64,000 nucleotides of DNA from Microbacterium sp. K24. Its GTDB lineage: Bacteria; Actinomycetota; Actinomycetes; Actinomycetales; Microbacteriaceae. How positions within the stretch are numbered: the stretch's first letter is position 1; the number at the start of each line of letters is the position of its first letter. Positions 24,358 to 31,591 of the stretch are shown here, in pieces. Both the position numbers and the translations under genes were made by a program. Below the pieces are notes generated by a model. The model was not told the origin of the DNA and did not search any database. It saw only the letters and a list, made by a program, of their open reading frames with translations. Where the stretch lies: positions 1 to 64,000 of the forward strand of contig NZ_SSDJ01000061.1 in assembly GCF_004794465.1 (NCBI RefSeq), given 5' to 3'.

Positions 24358-26000
24358 TGGCCGATATCGTGCCCCTGACGAACCTGCGCGGCCCTGCTGC
24401 GCGAATCATCGATGTCACCGTCGAGACACTGCCAGCGGACCAGCCTGCCGAGGTGGAGATGACCGGTCCCGACCAGGGCCGCGCGTTCCACTTCAAGACC
24501 CCGCGTGGACTCCCCGGCGTGAACGCTGTCGAGAACGACGAGGCGGTGGCGACGTACCTCGGCGCCTCTGACTCCGACACGAACGCGGCCGTAAGGGCTG
24601 TCATCGGCAGTCACGCCTTCGTGATCGACTCGGACTACGCGTCTCTGGAACTGGCGCTGGCGGCCGTGGCGGTCGGCGGGACCCTCGAGGTGCGAACCGC
24701 ATGGACGCGCGCCGCGACGTTCACCGTCAACAAGGCATGCACGATTCGCTTCGCCCGCGCGGGGAGCATCACGGTCTCGAGCGCATCGATCGCTGCGATG
24801 ACCGTCACGGCTTCGGACGTGACGATCGAATCCGCGGTCATCGTCGGTACGGGTGGGTCGACTGCAGGATCCGGCAAGGGCATCCTCGCGGTGGGGACCC
24901 TGGCGGTTCCGATTCGACGTCTGCGCATCATGAAGCCGCGCATCTCCGAGATCAGCGAGTACGGGATCTACCTCGAATTCTGCAACGACTTCCGGGTGGA
25001 CCAGCCAGCAATCTCGGCCATCGCCTACGCCGGTATCGCGACGGCGTCCTGCGTCACGGGAGTTATCGACGGCGGCACGGTGACCAACATCATCCAGCCG
25101 ACAGGTCTTCTCAACTCGTACGGCATCACGATCAGCCGCCGCACCAACCATGCGGGCGAGCTCACGACGTACCCGCGATCGCGAGACATCACCGTGTCGA
25201 ACGTCACGATCGACGGGGTACTCCTCTGGGAGGGCCTGGACACCCATGCTGGTCAGGATCTGAAGTTCATCGGGAATATCGTCCGCAACTGCCTCGTCGG
25301 CATCGCGGTCGTACCGTCGAGCAACAACGCGGGAGTGGCGACGTATGCGCCGCTGAACGTGAAGGTCCAGAGCAACATCATCCAGGGCGCGGGAGATGGC
25401 ACGAACTCGGCGGGCCTGTGGTTCACGGGCACCGCGGTCGAACAGGCGACGGGCGAGGTCGTGACCAACCGCATCGTCGACACGGGAGGAGACACCTCGA
25501 CTCCGGGCAACAACTGGGGCGGCATCGTCATCGAGCGCACGACTAGCTTGATCGTCGCCAACAACTCGCTCATTCGGTGCGCCGTGGCTGGCATTCACCT
25601 GATCCTCGGGAACGTGGGCACGACGCTCGCGGGCAACACTGTGGAGGACGTCTGGTCCAACACGTCCGGCATCTGCGCCGCAGTGTATGTCCGATCCAAT
25701 CCCAACACGGTCTCTGTGACCGGAACGACAATCGTGCGAGGGGCGAAGACGGCAACGCGCGTGAACAACGAGGGCATCCGCTGTAGTACTTCATCGACGC
25801 AGACGGATGGTGGCGCAAACCAGTGGTCGTTGGCTACCACGCCCGTAGTCGGAAGTGCTGCGCTGAAATGGGCCGTCTTCGGAGCGGTTCCCGTGGAACG
25901 CGCCGCCGCTATCGCGTCACCGAGCGCGGACGCCGCGTCCGAGAAGGTCGCGATCGACGCGATTCGAACCGTTCTGAAGAATGCCGGCCTGACGTTCTGA
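24357..26000 (+). CDS. Tailspike/fibre-like protein with right-handed beta-helix
   Basis: A 547-residue protein. Residues 1-65 form an N-terminal module typical of tail adaptors (PADQPAEVEMTGPDQGRAFHF). From about 95 to 480 it is a pectate-lyase-type parallel beta-helix (VTASDVTIESAVIVGTG, NVKVQSNIIQGAGDG, TTSLIVANNSLIRC, TTLAGNTVEDVW). The last 40 residues are helical. Such proteins bind and often degrade surface polysaccharide; catalytic residues cannot be assigned by eye. It is the last gene of the late operon. Confidence 0.82.
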   Translation: MADIVPLTNLRGPAARIIDVTVETLPADQPAEVEMTGPDQGRAFHFKTPRGLPGVNAVENDEAVATYLGASDSDTNAAVRAVIGSHAFVIDSDYASLELALAAVAVGGTLEVRTAWTRAATFTVNKACTIRFARAGSITVSSASIAAMTVTASDVTIESAVIVGTGGSTAGSGKGILAVGTLAVPIRRLRIMKPRISEISEYGIYLEFCNDFRVDQPAISAIAYAGIATASCVTGVIDGGTVTNIIQPTGLLNSYGITISRRTNHAGELTTYPRSRDITVSNVTIDGVLLWEGLDTHAGQDLKFIGNIVRNCLVGIAVVPSSNNAGVATYAPLNVKVQSNIIQGAGDGTNSAGLWFTGTAVEQATGEVVTNRIVDTGGDTSTPGNNWGGIVIERTTSLIVANNSLIRCAVAGIHLILGNVGTTLAGNTVEDVWSNTSGICAAVYVRSNPNTVSVTGTTIVRGAKTATRVNNEGIRCSTSSTQTDGGANQWSLATTPVVGSAALKWAVFGAVPVERAAAIASPSADAASEKVAIDAIRTVLKNAGLTF

Positions 26001-27233
26001 TCGAAGAGTGCGACCCCCACCGAGCTCCCCAGCTTCGGTGGGGGTCTTTTCGTCGTCCCCAGGCGACGGCCTTGGCATCACCCATGCCACCACGATCAGC
26101 ACCCACATCAGGCGGTTGTCGTTGATGTCACCGGACAGCATCGAGTTCGCGATCGTGAAGATCAGCAGCACGAGAAACATCACCGACGTCGGATCAACGG
26201 CGCGCCTGATCAGTCGAACAATGCTCGCCACGACGAGCCCCGCGAAGAAAAGCCCGGTGATCCATCCGGCCTCGAGGGCGATTTCGAGCGGCACGCTGTG
26301 GGGGTAGGCCTGTCCGCGGGAGCCGACGACGCCAAGACCGGGGATGGTTCCGAAGTATCCCCATCCGCCACCGAACGGCAGTTGAATGATGTGCTCCCAG
26401 GCGGTTGACCAAAGGACGGTGCGCGCCGTGGTTGAGGTGTCTTGATCGCCGGCAAGGAACCCGAGCACCCGGGTGAGTCCCTCGCCACCCTGCTGCACAG
26501 CGATGAAAGCGCCGATCCCGCCGACGAGAAGGAGTGCGATGATCGATCGAGCGCGTCGTCGGCTGAACACGGGTGCGAGAAGCAACGCGATCGCAATGCT
26601 GATCCCGACGGCAACGACAGGGCCGCGCGAGCCGGTGTCGAGGGCGACGAAAAACATGAGAAGCGCGGTGAGCACGGCGAGGACGCGGCGGAACATGGAC
26701 GTGCGGCCCGTGATGGCGTACATGCCCAGAATGACGGCGCCCGCGGTGATCATCTGCGAGGTTGAGATCGTGTTCGTGCCTGCGAGGGTGACGACCGTGC
26801 TCCACTCGGCGGTCTGCTCGGGGGAGACGACGACGAGCAATGCGACAACTACGCCAAGCCCCGCCAGCGCTCCCAGGAACGCACGGCGCTGCCGGTCTTC
26901 GCGAAGGAGGATGACCGCGCCCACGATGCCGAGGATCGTGATCGTGAAGAACGACAGCAGCTTGTCGAAGCCATATCCGGGATGGATCGCACCAACGCCG
27001 AGGAGCATTGTCGCTGCGATGAGCATCGGCACCCAGATTGCACGAGAGATGTACATGGTGCGGATGAGTTCGGCGAAGAGCAACACGATCAAGATCGCGC
27101 CGAGAATCACGGTGAGGTCGCCCGGTATCCACTCGAGGTACGGGTTCGACTTCAGCGAGCCAGAGTGGACGAAAACAGCCAGGACGGCCGGGCCAACGAT
27201 GCCAGCCGGCCGTTTGCGCTTCTCTGTGCGCAT
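25917..27233 (-). CDS. O-antigen ligase-like (Wzy_C) membrane protein
   Basis: A 438-residue protein starting MRTEKRKRPAG with about ten membrane segments and one long extracytoplasmic loop containing TARTVLWSTAWEHIIQLPFG and GQAYPHSVPLEIALEAG. This is the signature region of the O-antigen ligase/polymerase family (conserved Arg and a His in the large loop). It would polymerise or ligate surface glycan. Its ATG overlaps the stop of the upstream gene (TGATG). The last 50 codons run through the late terminator and 84 bases antisense to the tailspike gene. A lysogenic-conversion role is inferred from location. Confidence 0.85.
   Translation of the reverse strand: MRTEKRKRPAGIVGPAVLAVFVHSGSLKSNPYLEWIPGDLTVILGAILIVLLFAELIRTMYISRAIWVPMLIAATMLLGVGAIHPGYGFDKLLSFFTITILGIVGAVILLREDRQRRAFLGALAGLGVVVALLVVVSPEQTAEWSTVVTLAGTNTISTSQMITAGAVILGMYAITGRTSMFRRVLAVLTALLMFFVALDTGSRGPVVAVGISIAIALLLAPVFSRRRARSIIALLLVGGIGAFIAVQQGGEGLTRVLGFLAGDQDTSTTARTVLWSTAWEHIIQLPFGGGWGYFGTIPGLGVVGSRGQAYPHSVPLEIALEAGWITGLFFAGLVVASIVRLIRRAVDPTSVMFLVLLIFTIANSMLSGDINDNRLMWVLIVVAWVMPRPSPGDDEKTPTEAGELGGGRTLRSERQAGILQNGSNRVDRDLLGRGVRAR
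26012..26050 (+). terminator. Strong terminator of the late operon
   Basis: A perfect 12-bp stem (GACCCCCACCGA / TCGGTGGGGGTC) with an 11-base loop, followed by TTTTCGTCG, 12 bases after the tailspike stop. It also lies inside the 3' coding end of the minus-strand ligase-like gene. Confidence 0.9.
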
Positions 27234-27469
27234 CAGTCGCGCTCGCCGCGGGGAGCGGTCTGAGCCGTCCACAGGACGCTGGCCAGGTAGATAAGGCAAG
27301 CAGCGATGCCGACGTAACCGGTGATCACGGTAAAGACGTCGCGGCCGAAGAATGCGCAGAGGAGAAACAGGAACAGCGGGATCGCACCATATCCGAGCTT
27401 CTCGTGAATGTTCCCGCGCATAGAGGAGATCATAACCGCAGCGGACCGATTGGATGAGGTCGGGTTCAC
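27233..27469 (-). CDS. Small membrane protein upstream of the ligase-like gene
   Basis: A 78-residue protein with two membrane segments (about 26-45 and 47-68). GTG 27469 overlaps the stop of the upstream gene by four bases; internal ATGs at 27433 and 27421 are alternatives without better ribosome-binding sites. It may assist the ligase-like protein, as small partner proteins often do; no family is recognised. Confidence 0.6.
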   Translation of the reverse strand: MNPTSSNRSAAVMISSMRGNIHEKLGYGAIPLFLFLLCAFFGRDVFTVITGYVGIAACLIYLASVLWTAQTAPRGERD

Positions 27470-27738
27470 GCAGTGCGCACCGAGAGCATCTGCCAGCCGT
27501 TAGGGAGCTTCGCTTCGAGCGCGGCCATGTCTTCTGCTTCGATCTCGCGTGGCTCGTCCCGTCGCTGGAACTTGCCGGTCACGATCCGGATGCCGCCAGG
27601 CTTCATCTCGACGTGCGCGGAGACCATCTCCCACCCGTCCGGCGCTTCGGCGATGAGCTTCGCGCGGAGCTCGGGGATCTCGGTTCCCTCAGCGGTGGCG
27701 GTGTGCTTCTCGGCGGGGCGGATCGTGGCGATGAGCAT
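27466..27738 (-). CDS. Small hypothetical prophage protein with duplicated half
   Basis: A 90-residue soluble protein. Two halves resemble each other (ELRAKLIAEAPDGWEMVSAH and ALEAKLPNGWQMLSVRT), so it appears to be an internal duplication of a 30-residue unit seen in other actinophage small proteins. First gene of the minus-strand operon ending in the ligase-like gene. Function unknown. Confidence 0.65.
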   Translation of the reverse strand: MLIATIRPAEKHTATAEGTEIPELRAKLIAEAPDGWEMVSAHVEMKPGGIRIVTGKFQRRDEPREIEAEDMAALEAKLPNGWQMLSVRTA

Positions 27739-27742
27739 CTCG

Positions 27743-28078
27743 TCAGCCTAGGCCTGTCGACCAGCCCATCGCCGACTCATGGCCCTCAATTGGAGGCGTG
27801 CGATGGTCAGGAATGGCTCGGCGGTGCTGGCCAAGTTCGATCCATGGCTCGAGCCCGGGAAGTTCGCGGAGCGCACCGCACAACGTGCCGATGTAGTCGT
27901 CCTCGAAGTAGCCAACCCAGGTCCCGACGCTCTCGGCGAGTATGTCGGTCCGGTCGCCGGCCGTCTGGATGAGCTCGGCGATGACGGGCGCCGGGTCGGA
28001 GGTGTACCGGTTCCTCGAGCAGATCGCGTCGAGGTGGACGCTGAGGCGAGCGTCGGGTGAGAGTCCGCGGGTAGCCAA
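27743..28078 (-). CDS. Hypothetical prophage protein
   Basis: A 111-residue soluble protein starting at TTG 28078 with AAAGGA about nine bases upstream. Helical, with the segment SVGTWVGYFEDDYIGTLC in the middle. No family recognised. It lies four bases upstream of the 90-aa gene on the same strand and may be co-transcribed with the ligase operon. Confidence 0.6.
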   Translation of the reverse strand: MATRGLSPDARLSVHLDAICSRNRYTSDPAPVIAELIQTAGDRTDILAESVGTWVGYFEDDYIGTLCGALRELPGLEPWIELGQHRRAIPDHRTPPIEGHESAMGWSTGLG

Positions 28079-28121
28079 GACCGGATCCTTTCTCCGGCCG
28101 AGGCATAGATTCTACGACGCG

Positions 28122-28427
28122 TCAGCTGCACGCCGCGATGTCGAGCGAGGCGGGAAGGTTCGCGCTGGCGAGTTCGCTCGGCGCGAGCTTCGACCCGACG
28201 TTGTACGCCGCGGCGAGGTTTCCGCAGTGCTCGACGAGCGCGAGGTAGGTGTGTTCGAAGTGCTCGTTCTCGGGCGCGGCCAGGTGCGCGTTCTGCGCGA
28301 CCTCGATTCCGGTCTCGGTGGCTTCGAATTCGGCGCGGACCTCGGCGAAGCGGGCGGCCGTTCCGAGGCCGGTACTGCCAGCGGCGAGTCCGAGGCTGAT
28401 GGTGAGTGCGAGGAGTGCCTTGAGCAT
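28122..28427 (-). CDS. Small secreted prophage protein
   Basis: A 101-residue protein with a clear signal peptide (MLKALLALTISLGLAAG, then STGLGTA; likely cleavage near residue 24). The mature part is helical with two cysteines (C68, C100) that could form a disulphide. GAAGGGA precedes the ATG. It is divergent from the HTH gene across a palindrome-rich promoter region, so it is probably expressed from the prophage in the lysogen. A superinfection-immunity role is possible, not shown. Confidence 0.68.
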   Translation of the reverse strand: MLKALLALTISLGLAAGSTGLGTAARFAEVRAEFEATETGIEVAQNAHLAAPENEHFEHTYLALVEHCGNLAAAYNVGSKLAPSELASANLPASLDIAACS

Positions 28428-28444
28428 GGTGTGTCCCTTCGTTG

Positions 28445-28500
28445 GAAACCGCCCGGTTTCGTAGCGGAGTTGCTACGATATAACGTAGCAGATCTGCTAC
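28445..28500. promoter_or_regulatory. Three adjacent 16-bp palindromes in a divergent promoter region
   Basis: GAAACCGCCCGGTTTC (28445-28460), GTAGCGGAGTTGCTAC (28461-28476) and the perfect GTAGCAGATCTGCTAC (28485-28500) lie between the divergent genes at 28427 and 28523. The last two share half-sites GTAGC/GCTAC and flank a TATAAC (28479-28484) that could be a -10 element. This is a typical operator layout, presumably bound by the adjacent HTH protein. Confidence 0.72.
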
Positions 28501-28522
28501 GAAAAGGAAGAGGGAATACGCT

Positions 28523-28738
28523 ATGAAGGTGACCCGCCCCCGACAGGAACTCGACGACGCGCATCGGGAACGTCTCGAAAGAGCGGCCGAAGCGCGCCGC
28601 CAATCCGACGCCGAGATGAAGGCTGCTGTCCTCGCCGCGGCCTCAGACGGTGGAGGATCCGTTCGCGTCATCGCCGACGCTGGGAGGCTCTCCACTGCCA
28701 CCGTCAGAAAGTGGATCGCAGACGCGTCGACCGATTGA
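28523..28738 (+). CDS. Small HTH DNA-binding protein
   Basis: A 71-residue protein with AAGGAAGAGGG eight bases upstream. An Arg/Glu-rich N-terminal helix precedes a helix-turn-helix (VRVIADAGRLSTATVRKWI). It is small for a repressor and lacks a recognisable dimerisation domain. Given the operators directly in front, autoregulation is likely; whether it is the immunity repressor cannot be decided. Confidence 0.7.
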   Translation: MKVTRPRQELDDAHRERLERAAEARRQSDAEMKAAVLAAASDGGGSVRVIADAGRLSTATVRKWIADASTD

Positions 28739-28750
28739 GCTGCGCGTCAG

Positions 28751-29035
28751 ATGTCGGTGGCTTTCAAGAGGATCGGAGTTGTGACGCCTGCCGATCTCTT
28801 CGCCTTCGAAGCGACCTATCCGTCTCACAGCCCCTCGAAAGAGGAGCGCATCCGCCGACAGCTCGGGATCACGCCAACGCGTTACTTCGTCTTGCTCGGA
28901 TCCGCGGCGTCGTCAGCCGAAGGCATCGCCGCGGATCCTGTCACGGCGCGCCGAGTGCGCGAGCGAGCAGCCGATCGCGCTCGCGCACGATTTGCGCGGT
29001 TTGCCCACAGTTTGCCCACAGTCGCCCACGTCTGA
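28751..29035 (+). CDS. DUF3263-like protein carried by the prophage
   Basis: A 94-residue protein containing FEATYPSHSPSKEERIRRQL, GITPTRYFVLLG and the AADPVTARRVRERAADR end, the same order as DUF3263 proteins such as the chromosomal one at 38351-38608. DUF3263 proteins are small actinobacterial proteins with an HTH-like core; the function is not known. It is the last gene before the presumed right attachment site. Confidence 0.72.
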   Translation: MSVAFKRIGVVTPADLFAFEATYPSHSPSKEERIRRQLGITPTRYFVLLGSAASSAEGIAADPVTARRVRERAADRARARFARFAHSLPTVAHV

Positions 29036-29115
29036 GTGTGGGTACCGGTGGTCGTCGGTGGGTCATCGTGCCCGTAATTCCGCCGAAGCCGCGTAGTCTC
29101 GCGGTTCGAAGTAGA

Positions 29116-29137
29116 GTTCGAGTCCCGTAGTCGGCTC
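29116..29137 (+). other. Probable prophage attachment site (tRNA 3'-end remnant)
   Basis: A 22-base stretch starting GTTCGAGTCCCGTAG matches the T-loop, 3' T-stem and 3' acceptor strand of a tRNA whose acceptor stem would start GCCGACT. The T-stem 5' strand is absent (sequence before it is GTAGA, not ACGGG), so no tRNA is present here. It separates phage genes on the left from housekeeping genes on the right. The restored tRNA and the integrase would lie left of the window. Confidence 0.55.
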
Positions 29138-29245
29138 TGTCTGTGTGCGGGAGCTTCTCGGCGATCCGTCGCACATCCGCGCAAATACCCATGACCCGGC
29201 CGAACGCCGGATAGGATCCAGGCGACGAACACCTGGAGGAGAGTC

Positions 29246-29878
29246 ATGAGCGGAGCGCTGAACACGCCGGGCGAGCGCCCCGACAGCAAGAGATGGCTCA
29301 CCGTTCCGAACGCCATCACGGTCCTGAGACTGGTCGTAGCCGCTCCGCTGTTCGTCGTGCTCCTGCTCGTCTGGGATTCGCCGTTCTGGGCACTCGTCGT
29401 GCTGATCGTGCTCGGTGCGACGGACTGGGTGGACGGTTGGGTGGCGCGCCGTTTCAACCAGGTCAGCGAGATCGGCAAGGCCCTCGATCCGATCGCCGAC
29501 CGCATCAGCCAGATCGTCGTGGCCGGAGCCATGGTCGTCGCCGGCCTGCTGCCGATCTGGATGGCCGTGGCGGTCGTGCTCGCAGACGTGGCCCTCGGTT
29601 TGACGATCGTCATCGGCAAGTCGGGGCTCTTTCCGGTGCGCTGGCTCGGACGCATCCGCACCGGTCTGCTCATGCTCGGTCTCCCGGCGGTGCTCGCCGT
29701 GGAGACCTTCGCTCCTGCCAGCGATGTCCTGCGGATCGTGGCCCTCGCGATCGTCGGACTCGGCGTCGTGCTCCACGTGATCACGAACGTCCTGTATGTG
29801 CGCAGCATCGTCGTCGGCACCGCGCACGACAAGCGCGACGCGCGGGGCCGTCGCCTCGCCGGGAACGAATCCCGCTGA
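29246..29878 (+). CDS. CDP-alcohol phosphatidyltransferase family protein
   Basis: A 210-residue membrane protein with about five membrane segments. The family signature is complete: DWVDGWVAR, eight residues, then GKALDPIADR, giving DGxxARx(8)GxxxDxxxD. It would transfer a phosphatidyl group to an alcohol such as glycerol phosphate, in the PgsA/cardiolipin-synthase class; the exact substrate cannot be set. GGAGGAG precedes the ATG. First chromosomal gene right of the prophage. Confidence 0.88.
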   Translation: MSGALNTPGERPDSKRWLTVPNAITVLRLVVAAPLFVVLLLVWDSPFWALVVLIVLGATDWVDGWVARRFNQVSEIGKALDPIADRISQIVVAGAMVVAGLLPIWMAVAVVLADVALGLTIVIGKSGLFPVRWLGRIRTGLLMLGLPAVLAVETFAPASDVLRIVALAIVGLGVVLHVITNVLYVRSIVVGTAHDKRDARGRRLAGNESR

Positions 29879-29927
29879 CACGCCGTCATAGGGAAATAGC
29901 TCGGCACCCGTCGCCGTTGTCCCGAGC

Positions 29928-30881
29928 ATGACTCGTATCGGAACCAGTGACCTCAACGTCTTCCCTCTCGCCCTCGGCGGCAACGTGTTCGGCTGGACGG
30001 CCGACCGGGACAGCTCCTTCGCCGTGCTCGACGCCTTCGTCGCCGGCGGCGGCGACTTCGTCGACACGGCCGACTCGTACAGCTCCTGGGTTCCCGGCAA
30101 CTCCGGCGGCGAGAGCGAGACGATCGTGGGCGAGTGGCTCGCCTCGCGGAAGCCTGCCGACGTGGTCGTCGCGACCAAGGTGAGCCAGCATCCCGAGTTC
30201 AGCGGACTCTCCGGGGCGAACGTCCGCAAGGCCGCCGAGGCGTCTCTCGCCCGGCTGGGCGTCGACGCGATCGACCTCTACTACGCGCACTTCGACGACG
30301 CCTCGGTCCCGCTCGAAGAGACCGTCGCCGCGTTCGGCCGGCTCGTCACCGACGGACTCGTCCGCAACGTCGCCGTCTCGAACTACACCGCCGAGCGCAT
30401 CCGCGAGTGGATCGGCATCGCCGACCGTCTCGGCGTCGCGCGACCGGTCGCCGTGCAGCCGCATTACAACCTCGTGCACCGCAACGATGTCGAGGAGACC
30501 ATCATCCCGGTGGCGCAGGAATTCGGGCTCAGCCTGGTTCCGTATTATTCGCTCGCCAGCGGCTTCCTGACGGGCAAATACCGGTCGACGGATGCCGCGG
30601 GCCAGGCATCACCGCGCGCCCAGGGCGCCGCGAAGTACGCGACCGACGCCGGATTGCGCATCATCGACACCCTCGAGGAGATCGGCCGGGCACACGACAC
30701 CTCGATCGCGGCGACCGCCCTCGCCTGGCTGCGCGCACAGCCGACCGTGGCCGCTCCGATCGCGAGCGCCCGCACGGTCGAGCAGGTGCCGGACCTGCTG
30801 GCCGGCGCACGCCTGGAGCTCACCGACGACGAGGTGGCACAGCTCAACGGCGTCTCGGAGTGGACGCCGGCTCAGGCCTGA
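29928..30881 (+). CDS. Aldo/keto reductase
   Basis: A 317-residue TIM-barrel oxidoreductase. The catalytic tetrad is present: D46 and Y51 in FVDTADSY, K84 in VVATKVS, H121 in LYYAHFDD. The NADPH-binding C-terminal segment (IASARTVEQVPDLL) is also intact. It reduces carbonyl compounds; the natural substrate is unknown. Its last ten bases overlap the convergent response regulator gene. Confidence 0.9.
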   Translation: MTRIGTSDLNVFPLALGGNVFGWTADRDSSFAVLDAFVAGGGDFVDTADSYSSWVPGNSGGESETIVGEWLASRKPADVVVATKVSQHPEFSGLSGANVRKAAEASLARLGVDAIDLYYAHFDDASVPLEETVAAFGRLVTDGLVRNVAVSNYTAERIREWIGIADRLGVARPVAVQPHYNLVHRNDVEETIIPVAQEFGLSLVPYYSLASGFLTGKYRSTDAAGQASPRAQGAAKYATDAGLRIIDTLEEIGRAHDTSIAATALAWLRAQPTVAAPIASARTVEQVPDLLAGARLELTDDEVAQLNGVSEWTPAQA

Positions 30882-31591
30882 CGACCGTCTCGGGGGAGCG
30901 GTGGCACTTCGCCGTCCGCGCCCCCGACGAGGCCCAGGCGGTGCGCGAGGATCACGGCATGGATGCGATCGCGCGCGCCCAGCTTGGCCAGCACACGGCC
31001 GACGTGGGTCTTCACGGTGGACTCGCCGACGTAGAGCGACTGCGCGATCTCGGAGTTCGTGAGACCCCGCCCGATCGCGAGGAAGACGTCCTGTTCGCGG
31101 TCGGTGAGCTCCGCGAGTCTCGCGGTCTCGGCCGGATCGGGCTGTGCGCGCGCGGAGCCGAGCTGCGGCGTGACGTGCTCGAGCAGCATCCTCGTGATCC
31201 GGGGCGCGAGAGCCGCGTCACCGCGGTGAACCGCCCGCACCGCGGAGATCATCTCGTGGCGCTGCGCATCCTTCAGCAGGAACCCGCTCGCCCCCGCGCG
31301 GATGGCCCCGAAGGCGTACTCGTCGAGGTCGAACGTGGTGAGCACGAGCACGCGGGTCTGCGGGTGCTCGCGCACGATCGCCTCGGTCGCCGCGATGCCG
31401 TCCAGCCCCGGCATCCGGATGTCCATCAGCACGAGGTCGGGCGCGAGCACCGCTGTCTGCGCGATCGCACCGCGACCGTCGGACGCCTCGCCGACGACCG
31501 TGATGTCGGGCTCGGCCTCGAGGACCATCCGGAAGCCGACCCGGATCAGCTCCTGGTCGTCCACCAGGAGGACCTTGATCGTGTCTGTCAT
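30872..31591 (-). CDS. NarL-family response regulator
   Basis: A 239-residue regulator: receiver domain with VDDQE, phospho-acceptor Asp in LVLMDIRMP, and Lys in FLLKDA; then a LuxR-type HTH (LTDREQDVFLAIGRG ... VKTHVGRVLAKL). Its start overlaps the kinase stop by four bases. Paired with the histidine kinase it presumably controls the ABC transporter upstream in the same operon. Confidence 0.93.
   Translation of the reverse strand: MTDTIKVLLVDDQELIRVGFRMVLEAEPDITVVGEASDGRGAIAQTAVLAPDLVLMDIRMPGLDGIAATEAIVREHPQTRVLVLTTFDLDEYAFGAIRAGASGFLLKDAQRHEMISAVRAVHRGDAALAPRITRMLLEHVTPQLGSARAQPDPAETARLAELTDREQDVFLAIGRGLTNSEIAQSLYVGESTVKTHVGRVLAKLGARDRIHAVILAHRLGLVGGADGEVPPLPRDGRQA

Noticed and set aside
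29100..29140. A complete tRNA gene at the prophage end.
   Set aside because: Only the T-loop and 3' side are present; the 5' T-stem strand and the anticodon arm do not fold.
1..29140. Integrase, excisionase and a CI-type repressor inside the window.
   Set aside because: No tyrosine or serine recombinase motifs are seen in any frame; the only DNA-binding proteins are the HTH proteins at 480-1295 and 28523-28738, which do not match these families.
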